The notes below the pieces were generated by a model that was not told where the DNA came from, did no database searches, and saw only the letters and a list, made by a program, of their open reading frames with translations. Of a DNA stretch of 64,000 nt, positions 1 through 11,935 are shown in pieces (the first letter of the stretch is position 1; each line of letters starts with the position of its first letter). This DNA comes from Lytechinus pictus (Eukaryota; Echinodermata; Echinoidea; Temnopleuroida; Toxopneustidae). The translations under genes were made by a program, and so were the position numbers. Where the stretch lies: assembly GCF_037042905.1 (NCBI RefSeq), contig NC_087251.1, forward strand, positions 39,676,373 through 39,740,372. The letters are read 5' to 3'.

Positions 1-577
1 GGGGGGTTGATGGGGATATGTTTATGCTTTTTCTTTAAATCATATTCCTTCATCGTTCCTACCCAGCTTTATTATCTTTTTACTTTCATATGAAGTTCTA
101 TTTAGGCCTGTATTTATTAAATCATGGAGCTATTAATAGCTCTATGATTAATTCTTACTTCTTCTTAATCACTGCTTTTGATTTTCAAGTTCTTGATTAC
201 ACTCATTTGGGCAGGGGTGGGAAGGGAAGTGAGTTAAAGGTCAAGTGCACATCAACAAAAAAGTATTTGAATAAATACAGAAATTTCCCTGTTTTAACAC
301 AAAACAGTTATATACACAAAACAATGGTATGCAAATAGAGTTGATTATGTCACTCACATCAAATCACTTTTTAAATTTTTGTTGCATTTTTATTATATAA
401 ATTTTAGCAAATTTGATGTAAAAAATCTTTCTCGAATCACAATAGGTTACATTTATGGAAACTACGAATGTTAATGGAGGAATTAAAATCCCTCTCAAAA
501 TTTGTTAATGAAAATTAAAATAAAATATACATGTCATGTACATGTATTAAACAAAAAAATACACAAGAAATTAGAAT
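1..577. other. AT-rich non-coding stretch
   Basis: AT-rich sequence beginning with a G homopolymer. The open frames are short and show no recognisable domain. I see no RNA gene or clear repeat boundary here. Confidence 0.5.
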
Positions 578-776
578 GCGTGTGACATAATCGGTTCTGT
601 AATTTGCACATTGACCAAGATGAGCATATAATTGTTTTATAAAATTAGGCAAATTTCTCAATGTCAAAATAGTAATTTTTTGAATTTTGAATCATAGTTT
701 TTATGAAATTCTCTGCAATACTTTATTTTTCTTTAAATTCAAATTAATTTTTTGGTGGGGTGGACTTCTCCTTTAC
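578..776 (+). mobile_element. Right-half fragment of TTAA-type hairpin MITE
   Basis: The stretch ends in GGGGTGGACTTCTCCTTTAC, a diverged copy of the right terminus (GGGGTGGACTTGACCTTTAA) of the complete elements at 26359 and 46481. Its inner part also matches them: a TTTGCA..TGACCAAGATG segment, then TTTTATGAAATT and a run before ATTCAAA. The left half is missing and the flanking TTAA has changed to TTAC, so this is an old truncated copy. Confidence 0.55.
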
Positions 777-1196
777 TCTTTGCTTGGAATAGGGAATGCA
801 CATTAATATTTATCCACGAACAAAATTGTCTAAACATATGCAAATCAGTAATTGGACACATGCTCACTTTCCTTTCATCCAGGCCACTCCCTCACATCCA
901 CCAGGTTTACAGTCTTATAACAAAAATTATGAATTAATTATAATACCATCACACCATAGCTCCATGATCACACAACGTTCATACAGTGCTTCACAACAAA
1001 TATTTCACTTCTGTTCATATATGCAATAATTACTGTGGAAAACAAAAACAAGGCGTAACCACATTCAAATACCGTTTAAAAGGACAAATATATTATACCT
1101 TTCGAAAAAAAAAAAAGTGAACATACATGGCACTTAACCTTCAGCACATTAGATAACATATAACAGAGTTGCTTAAGAACAAAATATAATTATGGG
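777..1196. other. Non-coding stretch without recognised features
   Basis: AT-rich, with an A homopolymer near 1108-1120. No gene or repeat family was recognised. Confidence 0.4.
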
Positions 1197-1324
1197 GCAT
1201 TGCAAGAAACTTATGTTCAATTGCAAATCAACTACATGTTTGTGTTTAATCTAGTACTAGTTTAATCAAAGGACTTACCCTTAATTTTGGAATGTGTGAT
1301 TGAGTAGAAAGTTTCTTGCAATGC
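1197..1324. mobile_element. 128-bp MITE with perfect 16-bp inverted ends
   Basis: GCATTGCAAGAAACTT at 1197-1212 is the exact reverse complement of AAGTTTCTTGCAATGC at 1309-1324. A short non-coding interval with perfect inverted ends is typical of a miniature inverted-repeat element. No clear target duplication is visible. Confidence 0.55.
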
Positions 1325-2189
1325 ATTAAAAATGTTCTTTGGTTTTGAATTGTGAATTTTTATTTTTGTCAAGCTGTATTCCTGTCCAAGTCAGTATTCT
1401 TAGTCCTCCCCAAAACTGTGCTCTAATTTTTTTGTTTCCAATAGCGATAAAGATCAATTTTCTGTTGTATCATTATCAGTCCAAAATTTGCAAACGAAAA
1501 AAGGGCTTTGTCCAAATCATGGTTTGACCTAGACCAAAAGCTTCGGTCTCTGTTATGTTGGTTGTTACGAGGAGAAATTAAAAAATAAAAAAATGTTGAA
1601 AAACTCCTCGAAACAGACGGCTGCCAGCTGTCTAGGTTTGACCATTATAGTTCATGATGGAATCTCCCAGAATGAAGTAGCAAGCAGAGACCAGAGTCAG
1701 CAAGTATGTAGATCTGTGTGTAGAAGAGAAGAAAAAGAGAGAAATAGTCTAAATTATTCAAAGTATGAATTATGTTACATGCAAGTCAATTAAGAGACTA
1801 ACTAAGTACTGTCTGTGACAGCCACAATTTTTTTATTTGAACAAAATGGTTTATAAATACTACTGAGTACGGTAGTACCAGACTTTTTACTTTGACTTTA
1901 AACTGTTTATAGTCTCTAGAGTAGACTGTCTGAGCTAATCATCATTTAATTCTTAACCGCAGCCTGGGGCAAAAATCATCATGGGGCTCAACTTCGACTA
2001 ATTAAGAAAAAAGGTTAACAATTTTCAACATAAATCAAGAAATATCTCAGTTTATAAAAACTTGATGGAATTCGGAAACCTGATAATCATTTGAATAAAA
2101 CTTTAGAAGGGATCTACTTATTAAGCTTCGTTTATATTAAGTCTTAATTAAAAAAAAAACAAGTCCACCGTCCACAGTCACAAATATAA
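1325..2189. other. Non-coding stretch without recognised features
   Basis: Short open frames only, with no recognisable domain. Several A homopolymers, for example around 2151-2160. Confidence 0.4.
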
Positions 2190-2385
2190 TGCGAGCCATC
2201 TGCCATCATTACAGAAGTTTCAACGTATGGGACCAAAGGCGAAATTCTACCAACCCGCGACGGACGTAATTTTGGCATTATTTCGCGCCATCGTGGAGTG
2301 AACGAGAAGGTTACTTCCGGGTAAAACGTAAATTTCTTGATTTTTAGGGTATCATTTTCTCTAAAATAAAAATATAAGGTGAGTT
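2190..2385 (+). promoter_or_regulatory. Possible CpG-rich promoter or first non-coding exon
   Basis: The stretch 2220-2335 has many CpG dinucleotides (CCCGCGACGGACG, TTTCGCGCCATCG, CTTCCGGG) in otherwise AT-rich DNA. It is followed by AATATAAG|GTGAGT, a good splice donor whose GT is at 2379-2380. This is how an untranslated first exon would look, for instance of the downstream ASPP gene, but no TATA box or start codon supports it. It could equally be a repeat. Confidence 0.2.
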
Positions 2386-2639
2386 TGCGTCAAGTTGGTT
2401 CTGACATATTTTGAACAGCGACTTTTCTTCTTTCTAAAAAACCCTGATCGAAACAATTTGGTTATGTAGCAAAGTCAGGAACCAAAAGTGAAATTCCGAC
2501 TACAAAATCGCAGTTAAAATATTACTAAAATAAGCATCAATTAAAGAGGTAAAAATGGTAGGTTGAAAATGTCGAAATATGGACAATTATATACCAAAAT
2601 GTAGATGAAGGTCTTGAGAATAACTTACCACAATTCGTT

Positions 2640-2830
2640 TCGACGTAAACTGAAGTTGGCGACCAGTACAGAGCTATAACTTCAGCCCCTCCAATTCAGT
2701 GGGAAAATCAAGCCAAATTGATCGCACGTTTTCCTTCGGAGACCGCTAGAGGGCCGCTGAATAAATCTCCGTGAATATGCTCATTATCGCGCGAGCTGCG
2801 GTCTGACTGTGTAGGAGTCTGTGTTGTGTA
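2640..2830. other. Second CpG-rich patch, no gene seen
   Basis: The GC and CpG content rises (CGACGTAAACTG, GAGACCGCTAGAGGGCCGC, ATCGCGCGAGCTGCGG) compared with the flanks. I could not read a domain or a splice pattern from it. Possibly regulatory, or an unrecognised repeat. Confidence 0.2.
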
Positions 2831-3122
2831 AACTCTCTTCCCAATCAGATGATGGATCTATGATGATGCCCCCTCTAATCTGTTTCATTCCAGCTATGCG
2901 TCTGGAAGGGAAGTTCATCAGTTGCCATAATAAACTTGAATGACATTCCATCGTGATGATTAGTGACCCTGGGCTAATTTGGAATGCCTGATGCTCTGTG
3001 ATATTAAAAATAAACATACGGTGGGATGACATCATATTGGCCTAGATTTCATCAATGTCCCGTACATGTAGACGCATTTTCCCCAAGAAGACTTTATATT
3101 GCTCCCAGAATCTTAACTATAT

Positions 3123-3562
3123 TAACAAGAGTGTCGCAAGGACGAGCACATAATATGCCCGCCTGTTATATTGGTCAAGCAAGAAAAGTGAAAGGTGGCG
3201 ACTTGACCTCTGACCTTTTGACCTAAAAATCAATAGGCTTCCTGGGATCCATGCTAGTATTATACAAACCAAATTATATTAGCCTAGGTTAAGTTAAACT
3301 AAAGTTATTGCGTGTACAAGGACTTTAGAAGGGGTTTTAGATGAAAACACATCACTGTGACCTTGACCTTTGACCTTTCAACTTTAAAGTCAATAGGCTT
3401 TCTGGGATCCATGCTTGTATCAAACACACCAAATATTTGAGCCTAGCTTAATTTTAACTGAAGTTATCGCATTTACAAGGAAAAGTTAATGGACGGACAG
3501 ACAGACGGACGGACACCAAGCGTGATACCATAATACGTCCCGTTTAGGACGGGCGTATAAAA
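3123..3562 (-). repeat. Dispersed AGGTCA-rich repeat, copy 1
   Basis: It begins AACAAGAGTGTCGCAAGGACGAGCACATAATA and ends in a small hairpin (CGTCCCGTTTAGGACGGGCG), the reverse complement of the copies at 4709-5184 and 57825-58695. Inside are units with the words 'caataggctt..ctgggatccatgct' and 'gacctttgacct', repeated about every 150 bp. It contains an exact DR1 motif (AGGTCA-A-AGGTCA, minus strand) at 3364-3376. No coding potential. Confidence 0.7.
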
Positions 3563-4708
3563 ATCTTGTGCTCTTACACATGGAGAGGTGCTCCAAGTTT
3601 ATGAATAAAAAATTTGAACAATTTTTTAATGATCATAATGGCTAACTTGGTATTCCTGATGCTCTTGAGATATTAAAAGTAAACATTGTTGGATGATGTC
3701 ATATTGACCAATATTGTTGATTAACCCCCCGCCCCCCTTCCCAGAGTAGTAAAATATTGCACCAGCCAAGATATTATTTGAATAAAAAAATTGTACTCTT
3801 GTATATAGGATAGGGCCAACAAGTTTATGAATCGAAAATTTGAACAAACAAAAACCAATTTTCTTTTTTAATAGGAATTCATAATAATGGCTAAATCTGA
3901 ATGTTTGATGCTGTGTGATATCAAAAGTAAACATACAGTTGGATGATGTCATATCGGCATTGGTTCACCCTTTCCTCCCACTTTGACAATATTTTGCTTT
4001 TTAGGATTTGTACTAAGGAGAATATGTATGTATACATGTTGGCCCTACAAGTTTATTCATATAAAAAATAAACAAACTTTTTGTTTTTATTCATAAAAAT
4101 GATAGAAGAAACAAAAATGAAAGAGAGAGAGAGAGAGAAAGGCACCCTTTAGAGCACAACCTCTATCTTTTTTTTTGATGGTGAGTGTGACTGAGTACCC
4201 CGATCTGAAGGCACAACTATCGACTCCACCTCCAATCTATATACAATGCTGATATAATTATAATGGTGTCAGTGAATTATTACAGTGTCAATGAATTATT
4301 GACTCATATTCACATACTGGCATGTAAAAACACAGATCAAATTAGTCATGGCTTGTTGTACACAGCAACTAAAACCAAAGGTGAGCGCTTGCTCTCAACA
4401 CTCTGGGCCAGGGATAAACTGCATCACAGTATTATCGGAAAGGCATTATTATTCAGCTTGGGCAGTTGTGCGTTGAATAAAATACAAGGGATCAGTACCT
4501 TATTTCCATGAATATATTTACTTTTATGAGCTTATTCAATGAGTAAAGCTTGTGCAGTGTGTCATACCTGCTGTATTTAAGCAGGAAGTGCTAATGCATT
4601 TATTTGGTAGGATTTATATACTGGGATTATGAGTGGCAACACTGAGTGAGTTTAGCAATTTATAGGAAATGAATACATAGGCCTTGATTTGTATTGCATT
4701 TTACTTTT
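3563..4708. other. Non-coding stretch with small internal repeats
   Basis: Two related blocks (3560-3760 and 3780-3960) share 'caagtttatgaat', 'taatggctaa', 'gatgctctt/gtgatat..aaaagtaaacat' and 'ttggatgatgtcatat', so a unit of roughly 240 bp is tandemly duplicated; a third diverged copy lies at 2890-3030. A GA microsatellite sits at 4123-4138. No gene was recognised. Confidence 0.45.
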
Positions 4709-5184
4709 TATAAGCCCGTCCTAGACAGGACGTATTATGGTATCACGCTTGGTGTCCGTCCGTCGCTCTGTCCGGGGCACAGTGACATGTTTTCATCTTA
4801 CCCTTCTGCAGTCCTTGTAAACGCGATAACTTCAGTGTAACTTAACCTAGGCTTATATAATTTGGTGTGTATGATACTAGCATGGATCCCAGGAAGCCTA
4901 TTGATTTTGAGGTCAAAAGGTCAAAGGTCAAATTCACACTTACTGACATGTTTTCATCTTACCCTTCTGTAGTCCTTTTAAACGCGATAACTTCAGTTTA
5001 GCTTAACCTAGGCTCATATAATTTGGCGTGTATGATACTAGCATAGATCCCAGCAATTCTATTGATTTTGAGGTCAGAGGGTCAAAGGTGAAGTAGCCAG
5101 CTTCCACATTTCTTGCTTGACCAATAACTCCTTTTTACGCGTTACACGCGGGCGTATTATGTGCTCGCCTTAGCGACACTCATG
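4709..5184 (+). repeat. Dispersed AGGTCA-rich repeat, copy 2
   Basis: Plus-orientation copy of the family at 3123 and 57825. It opens with the hairpin GCCCGTCCTAGACAGGACG, then two units of about 180 bp ('gtccttgtaaacgcgataacttcagt', 'tgtatgatactagcat', 'gattttgaggtcaaaaggtc'), and closes with GCGGGCGTATTATGTGCTCG and TAGCGACACTCATGTT. It holds an exact DR1 motif at 4918-4930. Non-coding. Confidence 0.7.
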
Positions 5185-7646
5185 TTGGATTTGTCTTTGC
5201 CTTTGACTTTAATATAATTCTGATGCCCCTAATTAATTAAATGATAACAGCATATGCCCACATGTATTATTGAATGAATGAATGAATGAATGCTGAAATA
5301 TAGAAATATATGAAAATTTAATAAATAGATAAATAAGTGAAAATTAAGTAAAATAGTGCTTTGTATAGATAAATGGATGAAAATCTAATTCATGACTGAA
5401 AATACACTTGATCATTACACAGGCAAATCACCTCCGGTGGCATGGATGAAGCAATTTATTTTAAATTTTTTGAAAGAAACAATTACACTTAAATTTATTC
5501 TAGACATCACACATATTCTGGATGTGTGACATTCAATTGCAAATGAACTTGCACAATGAACCCAGTCTTTATGGTTTCTGAAATACAATGAAATTAAAGT
5601 GTGGTTACAAAAGAGAAACCAAGCTTGAAAAGACACCTATTGTCATCCAAGTAGTCAATGACTAATCATACAAACCACATTCTTCATATCTTGAGATCCA
5701 GATCTATAATTCAAATTGAATGGTTTCAATAGAACTTGCAAAATTGTATCATGAATCAAACCTCTTTTCCCCCTTCATAGTGATCCTACGTGTATAGGTG
5801 ACCAGAGTCAAACTTTTTATAAGGCATATATTCTTTTATTTTTTTCTTTTATTTATCTTGGGGTAAATATATATTTATAGTGGATTGAATAAAAGAAATC
5901 ATTAAAACTTGAAAAATGTATCGTGTATCAATTTTTTTTAGTGCCTACCACATCATTACCGTTGGGCATATCTTTAAAGTTTAGCTTTGAGCTTTAGGGC
6001 TACACATAGGGGCCAAACTTTAATAATGCCTGTCCTTTATTTTTGAGAAATATATATATATATCTTAGCTGATTGAATTTCTATGAAATGGATGCTTATC
6101 AAGGGCAGGTGTGTAATTGCTGATTCCAGACAGAGGTGACTATTGACTGTCCATTCAATCTGAGAAACCACAGCAGCCATTCAGCATCAATGGCCCAAAG
6201 AATAGGTCTCCAATTTCACCCGTTCTTCTTGGGATCGGTGGTCCGTGCGGAGGCCAGTCCACTCCCGTGTTGAGGCCAGCCATTGAAGGAACAATGCATT
6301 ACTCATGCTCCTTTGTGCATTGGAGTGGAGGATAAAGAAACTGTTGTATTCTTGAGATTTGGGAAATTATTAGAGTGAATCGGAGAAGGAAACAGGTAGC
6401 TAGCGTAAAAATGGAATGATTTGTTTGTGGATGTCTTGATAGATCTTGGATTTAGAGAATGCCATGTATGTACAATCATGTAAGTATTCAAGAACCTACA
6501 TTATCAATTTCTTGTCGATGTTGCTTGTAACAGGAGCTCAGGGTATTTTCTCAAAAAATTTACCCCAAATGCTAATAACTTGGATGGTAACTTCCAAGGA
6601 AATAGAAATATTAGCATTGGAGGTTGAGTGATTTCTAGGAGGATATACATGTAAATGGAATTATCTGGTGGTCTGTCTCTGACAGATCACCTCTAAAATA
6701 ATCAAAATATAGAATAAAAAATTATAGGCCTCCTGGTTGCACATACAGATGGCTTATGCCTTATCTTTATTTACTTACGCCTTTATCTTGCCAAAGCAAT
6801 TATATAGATTGCCAGGATCAATGGCTCATATCAGCATATGGTTTTTATGTCATAAACATTTCAAGATCATTAACAACTACATGTACATGTAAGAATGATA
6901 ACATATCTTAAGTGTAAATCATAAAAGATTTCTTCTAAAGTTTAGTTTAAACCATTTTCCAATGGAAAATGTACTTTACAAATATTGTTTAATCTGACCG
7001 TTCATGCAAATGCATAATGAAATAGGCCTACTTTGATTGTTTTATCTTTCAATATTTTGATGGGGTATAGATGTACTTTGACCTAAAGGCGACATAATTC
7101 TCCCCCCCCCCCAGTTTTCTTCCTCTTCTCTTCCTCCTTGTTTTTCTCCTCCACTCACTACTTGAAAAATAATGGAGGAGGTCACCCCCTTTCCCCCTGT
7201 ACAGCACTACCCCTGTGTTATTGAGAGAAATAACTTGAAATTCGTTTAATTGATACATGCGTGTAATATTTTCAGAATCTATTAATTACCAGTGAAGCAC
7301 TCCATTGGTATTGGCAAAATACACGAACTGCACTGTGCAATGCCATCCATCCCATTCATGTGCAGATTAAGGTGTGAATTCTCCACTTTATTTAATTATG
7401 CCAAACCAATTAAACAGATTGCCAATACCACAGGCAGATTGATATTCCACTTAAGGTAAACATTCTCCGAGAGTTATTCCACTTAAGGTAAACATACTCG
7501 GAGCAATAACTCTCAAATGTACATCTTCAGTCACGGTGAAGCAATAGGCTGTGTTCAAATTGTAATAACCAGATTGAAATTGTAATGATAATATCAATAG
7601 ACATTTATATTGCGCCGTCTACATGCATCTAGAAATAATCTATTCC
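5185..7646. other. Non-coding stretch without recognised genes
   Basis: It holds a (GAAT)n microsatellite at about 5273-5292, a short (TA)n at about 6053-6062 and a C homopolymer at 7102-7111. The stretch 6100-6300 is richer in G+C than its flanks, but I could not read a protein domain or paired splice sites from it. No RNA gene was seen. Confidence 0.4.
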
Positions 7647-7812
7647 GAGGAGCATTGTTATTATTATTATTATCACCCCAGCTTTGGCTCAAGCTGCCTT
7701 TCAGTGCTCGGTAAATATAAAGGAATTAATCCCGCTGGGTACCCATTCACCTCACCTGGGTTGAGTGCAGCACCATGTGGGTAAATTTCTTACTGAAGGA
7801 AAACACATCATG
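7647..7812 (-). mobile_element. 5'-truncated SINE (minus strand)
   Basis: Read on the minus strand it runs through ACCCAGGTGAGGTGAATGGG and GGCAGCTTGAGCCAAAGCTG and ends in an (AAT)n tail (plus-strand TTATTATTATTATTATCACC). The copy at 49473-49610 shares the CCTGGGTTGAGTGCAG and CTTTAGCT..AGCTGCC blocks. The tRNA-like head is missing. Confidence 0.6.
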
Positions 7813-7855
7813 GCTCTTTATTGTAGTATTAATTAGGCCTATTCTATATCCTGGA

Positions 7856-7892
7856 TCTATCTATCTATCTATATAATCTATCTATCTATCTA
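7856..7892. repeat. (CTAT)n microsatellite
   Basis: CTATCTATCTATCTAT runs interrupted by ATAATC. Confidence 0.8.
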
Positions 7893-8279
7893 GTTCTTGA
7901 TTTAAAAAGTTAAATTCCTGGTGTTAAGAAAATCAATTTGTGTTGTTAATAACAAATGGCAATTCTTGATCTTGGTACCAAAAAAATAACATAATTTGCT
8001 AGTTTGCTATACATGTACGTACTTTGGCACACATTGGCCAAAATGTTTAGGTGTGACATGCCCTTATCCAAACTTCCATTCATCAATACTCTCCGAGAGT
8101 ATATTGATGAGAGAAGGCAATCTATTGAAATGAGTAGCCTTTGGGGCTTTGTCTCACACCAAGACTTCTATTCATTAGACTAAATGAAAAATGAGGAATG
8201 TTTCTTTAAACAGCAGCGTGTGCTCCTTCCGCGTTTCCATCCTTTTGTCGTAGCAAAGAGATACCTACCGCAAGGCTCC

Positions 8280-8515
8280 ACACTAACTTTTTTTCTTGGT
8301 GGCCCGATCAGTCCACCAAAATCATCAATTTCATATTTTTGGTGGCCCGCAAAGTGAATTTGGTGGCCCTAAAACAATAGGAAACATTACAATTTATCAA
8401 AACTTTGGTAGCCCGACTGGGCCACCAAGTGTTGGCTTTTACAGAATTTTGGTGTTCCGACTCTCATTTTTGGTTGCCCCGGGCCACCGGGCCACTGCTA
8501 ATGTCGAGCCCTGCC
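8280..8515. repeat. GGTGGCCCG-rich internal repeats
   Basis: 'TTTGGTGGCCCG', its variants and the complementary 'CCACCAA' occur about six times in 230 bp, so the block can fold on itself. The open frame of about 100 codons across it is low-complexity and not a believable protein. Confidence 0.45.
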
Positions 8516-8519
8516 TACC

Positions 8520-9060
8520 GTCTGTCGGTCTCATCCTTGCTTGCCGTTGTTCATCGCAATATGATAATTGCAGTATCTTCTCCTTGATCACACTGAAATG
8601 AAATTAGATGAAGGATCCCCCTGTATATTATTCCCTGTTCGCCTTCCTCATTTCCCTGTTTTCTTAATTCTCGGTCAACATTCCTGTTTAAAGCCTATTT
8701 CAAGTTTAATGATACCTTCAGTCGATGTCATCCTCGCTTGCTATTTTCATCGAAATATGATTGTTGTTGTCTCTTCCTCTTTATAATACAAAAATAAAAA
8801 ATATGGTTTCACCGTGTATTTCCCCTGTGTGCATTTCCCTGTTTGTCTGTTTTCTTTAACTCTCGGTCACAATTCCTGTTTAAATCCTATTACAGGTACC
8901 TACAGACTATCTCATCCTCGCTTGCTATTTTCATTGCAATATGATTATTGTCTCTTCTTTTAATACAAAAATGAAATAAGATGGTTTCCCCGTGTTTATT
9001 ATTCCCAGTTTGCTTACCCCCCCCCCTTTCCCTGTTTTTTTTAACTTGTCTCAATGTCCA
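8520..9060. repeat. Three tandem copies of a unit of about 180-200 bp
   Basis: The phrase 'TCATCCTCGCTTGCTATTTTCAT' and its variants recurs at about 8530, 8727 and 8910. Each copy is followed by 'aatatgattattg..tctcttc', 'aaaatgaaat..gat', 'ccccgtgt', 'ttccctgttt' and 'ctcggtcaacattcctgtttaaa'. Identity is moderate, so the array is old. No coding role is visible. Confidence 0.6.
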
Positions 9061-9094
9061 GAAAGACATTAACCATTTTCTTAAATACAGAGTT

Positions 9095-9465
9095 AATGTC
9101 CTTCCAGCTCCCTCTCTCTCTGTCTCACCCCCTCTCCCTCTATCCAATTTCCACCTCTTCCTATCTCCCCCTCTCCTTGTTTCTCTACTCTTCGGAACCT
9201 CTTCCTTTCCTGTTTTCCCCTCTTGTCTCTTTCTCTCGCTTCGGTCAGTCTTCTTCTCTCTCTGTTTATCTTTCCACTTTGCTCTCCAAGTTTATCTATC
9301 AGTTTTTCCATCTTTTATTTTTTGCCCCTTATCTTTCTCCCTTCGGTCCTTATCCTCATCTCATTCTATTTTCTATTTTTGTTTTTCCTTATTTCCCACT
9401 TTCTTACTGCATCCCTCCCTCTCTCCCTCACTCACATCCTGTTTTTCCTTGATCTTTGCTACTTT
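9095..9465. repeat. Pyrimidine-rich (CT) tract
   Basis: Long C/T-dominated stretch (tctctctctg, ccctctctccctc, tttccttattt). The overlapping open frames of 193, 132 and 84 codons are rich in S/L/F/P, and occur in several frames because stop codons are rare in such DNA. Not a gene. Confidence 0.75.
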
Positions 9466-10640
9466 CCAGTCTGCTAGTTTCTATTTGTTTTGCATGATTT
9501 CATTCTATCATGTCATGGTGGTAAATGTGTTTTCAAACTTCCCAGCTCAAATGCAAATTTGAATTTGAGCTCAACTTGTGCCAGCATCTTATATTTCCTC
9601 TACATATTGTACTTCTTTTGTTTTTGTAACCTGGTTTCTTTTTTGATATGGCATTTAAAAAAAAGGGGGAACAAATATTGTATTTTGGGTGCACGCTTTG
9701 CATTAAATTGTGAAGGAAAATTAAGGAATTTCATCAAAATTCTATACTTGGGAATTCAGAAAAAAATATCGCAATTCTGTAGTGCAAATATTATGACTCA
9801 TGATTTGCTCTGGGTGAAATCTTAATAGTTTTGCATATGGTTATTCATTTTCTCTATCGCCCTTTATTGCATATAAAGATAACTCCTTTTTAGTTAGATG
9901 TCTGCATTAGGGTGTTGAACTAAAGAGTTGTGTTGTACATGTACTTCATATTTTGTATTTTATATAGTTTAAATTTTAATGTATTTGCTGCCATTGAAAA
10001 GTGTACGCAATTCAACCATTTGCCTGCCACTTTCACTCTCCAGTCAATTAAGTTCAATTCCATTCAACTCATTGCCTTTCATGTATCTAATGGAATTGAA
10101 TTAAACATAGTAATAATGGCATTAACATGTACATGGCTCTGTGTTAACTACTCAGTTGTGATATTAAATGTAATCTAAACTGATGTTGAAAGCATAGAGG
10201 ATAATCTACGTGGGGGAACTTAAGTCCCCTCCTGAATAATAGATACAAGAATATGAATGGATTATTGATTTGTCTTGCTGTAATGTGGATAGTGTAGTCT
10301 ATTAAGTCTTTAAAAGAGACAGAGAAAATGTTCGATTGATATTTGTGTTCTAGTCAAGGTTGTCTGAATTGTACCTTTAGAAAATAAATCAAATAATCAA
10401 AACCCCTTGCAATTTACAGAATTTCAAGGACAAACAATTCTTTTTGTAAAGAAAGGGCAGTTTGGCAATGGTAGAGCAATGTTCCTTTTTCTAGGATACT
10501 CGAGTTCAAACCAAGCTTATGTGCTCAAGTTTTGCTCATGTTTTTTTTTTTTAAGGCTGTGATTTTCCTTACCATACTCACTGAAAATGCTGTTTACATC
10601 AGGTTGCGACTAATTGTGACTTCTATGAATGCCCTTAGCT
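9466..10640. other. Non-coding stretch without recognised features
   Basis: AT-rich with short open frames. No repeat family or RNA gene was recognised. Confidence 0.4.
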
Positions 10641-10647
10641 CTACGTA

Positions 10648-10805
10648 TTGATGGTGGTGATGATGATGATGTTGATGATGATGATGATGATGATGATGAT
10701 GTTGATGATGATGATAGTGATGATAATGATTATGATGGTGATGATGATGATGATGATGATGAATGATAATAATGATAAGGTTGATAATGATAATGATAGT
10801 GATAG
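10648..10805. repeat. (GAT)n microsatellite
   Basis: About 150 bp of near-perfect GAT triplets with GTT and AAT variants. The minus-strand open frame of poly-isoleucine across it is an artefact of the triplet period. Confidence 0.9.
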
Positions 10806-10856
10806 TTTATAGCTCCATGATTTAACAATGCTTGAACCCATATTTCTGCATACAGG

Positions 10857-11008
10857 GTAGTCTAGTTCTAGACGATATTAAACGAATTTGTTTTCACCGA
10901 TATATACGTTCTATTCCGTGCGTACGCCCCGCCGAGTGTGCGCGCAAAACCGAGAACCTGTACTCCGAGAAAAATATCGTCTAGAACAGTTGCTCAGCGG
11001 TGACGTCA
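10857..11008 (+). mobile_element. 152-bp inverted-end MITE, copy 1
   Basis: The inner 123 bp (10865-10987) start with GTTCTAGACGATATT and end with its exact reverse complement. The inverted copy at 27909-28060 differs by only two bases within these 123 bp. Homology also covers 8 bp outside one end and 21 bp outside the other, ending in TGACGTCA (11001-11008), so the mobile unit may be the whole 152 bp. The inside is unusually CpG-rich for this window. Confidence 0.7.
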
Positions 11009-11022
11009 TAGGTCAAAGGTCA
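11001..11022 (+). promoter_or_regulatory. CRE-like TGACGTCA next to a DR1 AGGTCA motif
   Basis: TGACGTCA (11001-11008) is the full palindromic cAMP-response-element consensus. Directly after it, at 11010-11022, is AGGTCA-A-AGGTCA, a perfect direct repeat with one-base spacing as bound by RXR/HNF4-type nuclear receptors. Whether either works here is unknown; the CRE lies at the edge of a repeat. Confidence 0.3.
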
Positions 11023-11659
11023 ACGGACGAGTGCTCATGAATATGCATGAGTTACTTGTCAATCTCGCTGCGCCGAACCGTTGTTTACGTTTTGCACTCG
11101 TTATTTGCATACATTGTGCACGTGGGATTGATGTAGTATATCTATGCAGGGACGTGAGCGTCCGTGATCTATGTGATGTAAATACATGTACATGTATCAT
11201 ACGACAGTTTGAGATAGTTCATTACTTTTAAGGCTACAAATAGAAATTTCATTGTTGGGAAATTACTGTTACATGCATAATAGTTATTTCACTCTATGTG
11301 CATATCTTGGTTAAATCTGTGGGTATGATGTTACCATCATGATATATGAAAGAATGTGCTAATGTACCAAATTTCAAACTTCAAAACAATACAGACTATA
11401 GTTTTTCCACTTTACTCAGATGGAATAATTAATGTACATGTTTGAATAATATATTTTGTATTCTTCTTCATCTACACATGTAATTACATAAAGGCATTTT
11501 GTCTTAGTATGGGTATTGAAAATTCAGACTCATACATGTAATTAAACTCTCATTCTTGTGAATGGATCACATCACGGTACATTTTACTGTGGGCACTTGT
11601 AAATATATCATTTTCAAAGTCTTCTTCACATATTTCACTGTCAAAGACATGGGTGTCGA

Positions 11660-11745
11660 TCAGGGGGGGGGGATGGGGGATATATCCCCCCCTAATATTT
11701 CAAGTGGGGGATGGCCTGTATTATCATCCCCCCCAATAATTTAGG
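11660..11745. repeat. G/C-tract short interspersed repeat
   Basis: 'GGGTGTCGATCAGGGGGGGG' is followed by 'ATATATCCCCCCC' and 'ATCATCCCCCCCAATAATT'. A complementary relative sits at 23080-23170, ending 'ATACCGATCGACACCCATGG'. This is a dispersed repeat family with homopolymer cores, with no gene. Confidence 0.5.
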
Positions 11746-11935
11746 GTAGAAAAATTATAATAATGATGATGAAAAATGAAAAAGTATGATCATGATAATT
11801 ATAGTGATGATTATAGTATGCCATCAATTAATCAGTTTGTTTCCGTCGCAATGTGTGTATATTGTTATTAAATAAAAACATTATTTTCCAGGACTTTAAA
11901 ACAGATGGGTGGAGGTTCAAGATGACAAAACTTTA

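Noticed and set aside
8981-9562. 193-codon and overlapping frames as genes
   Set aside because: They lie in a C/T-rich tract and are open in several frames; composition is S/L/F/P only.
10641-10841. Poly-isoleucine frame
   Set aside because: Product of the (GAT)n microsatellite.
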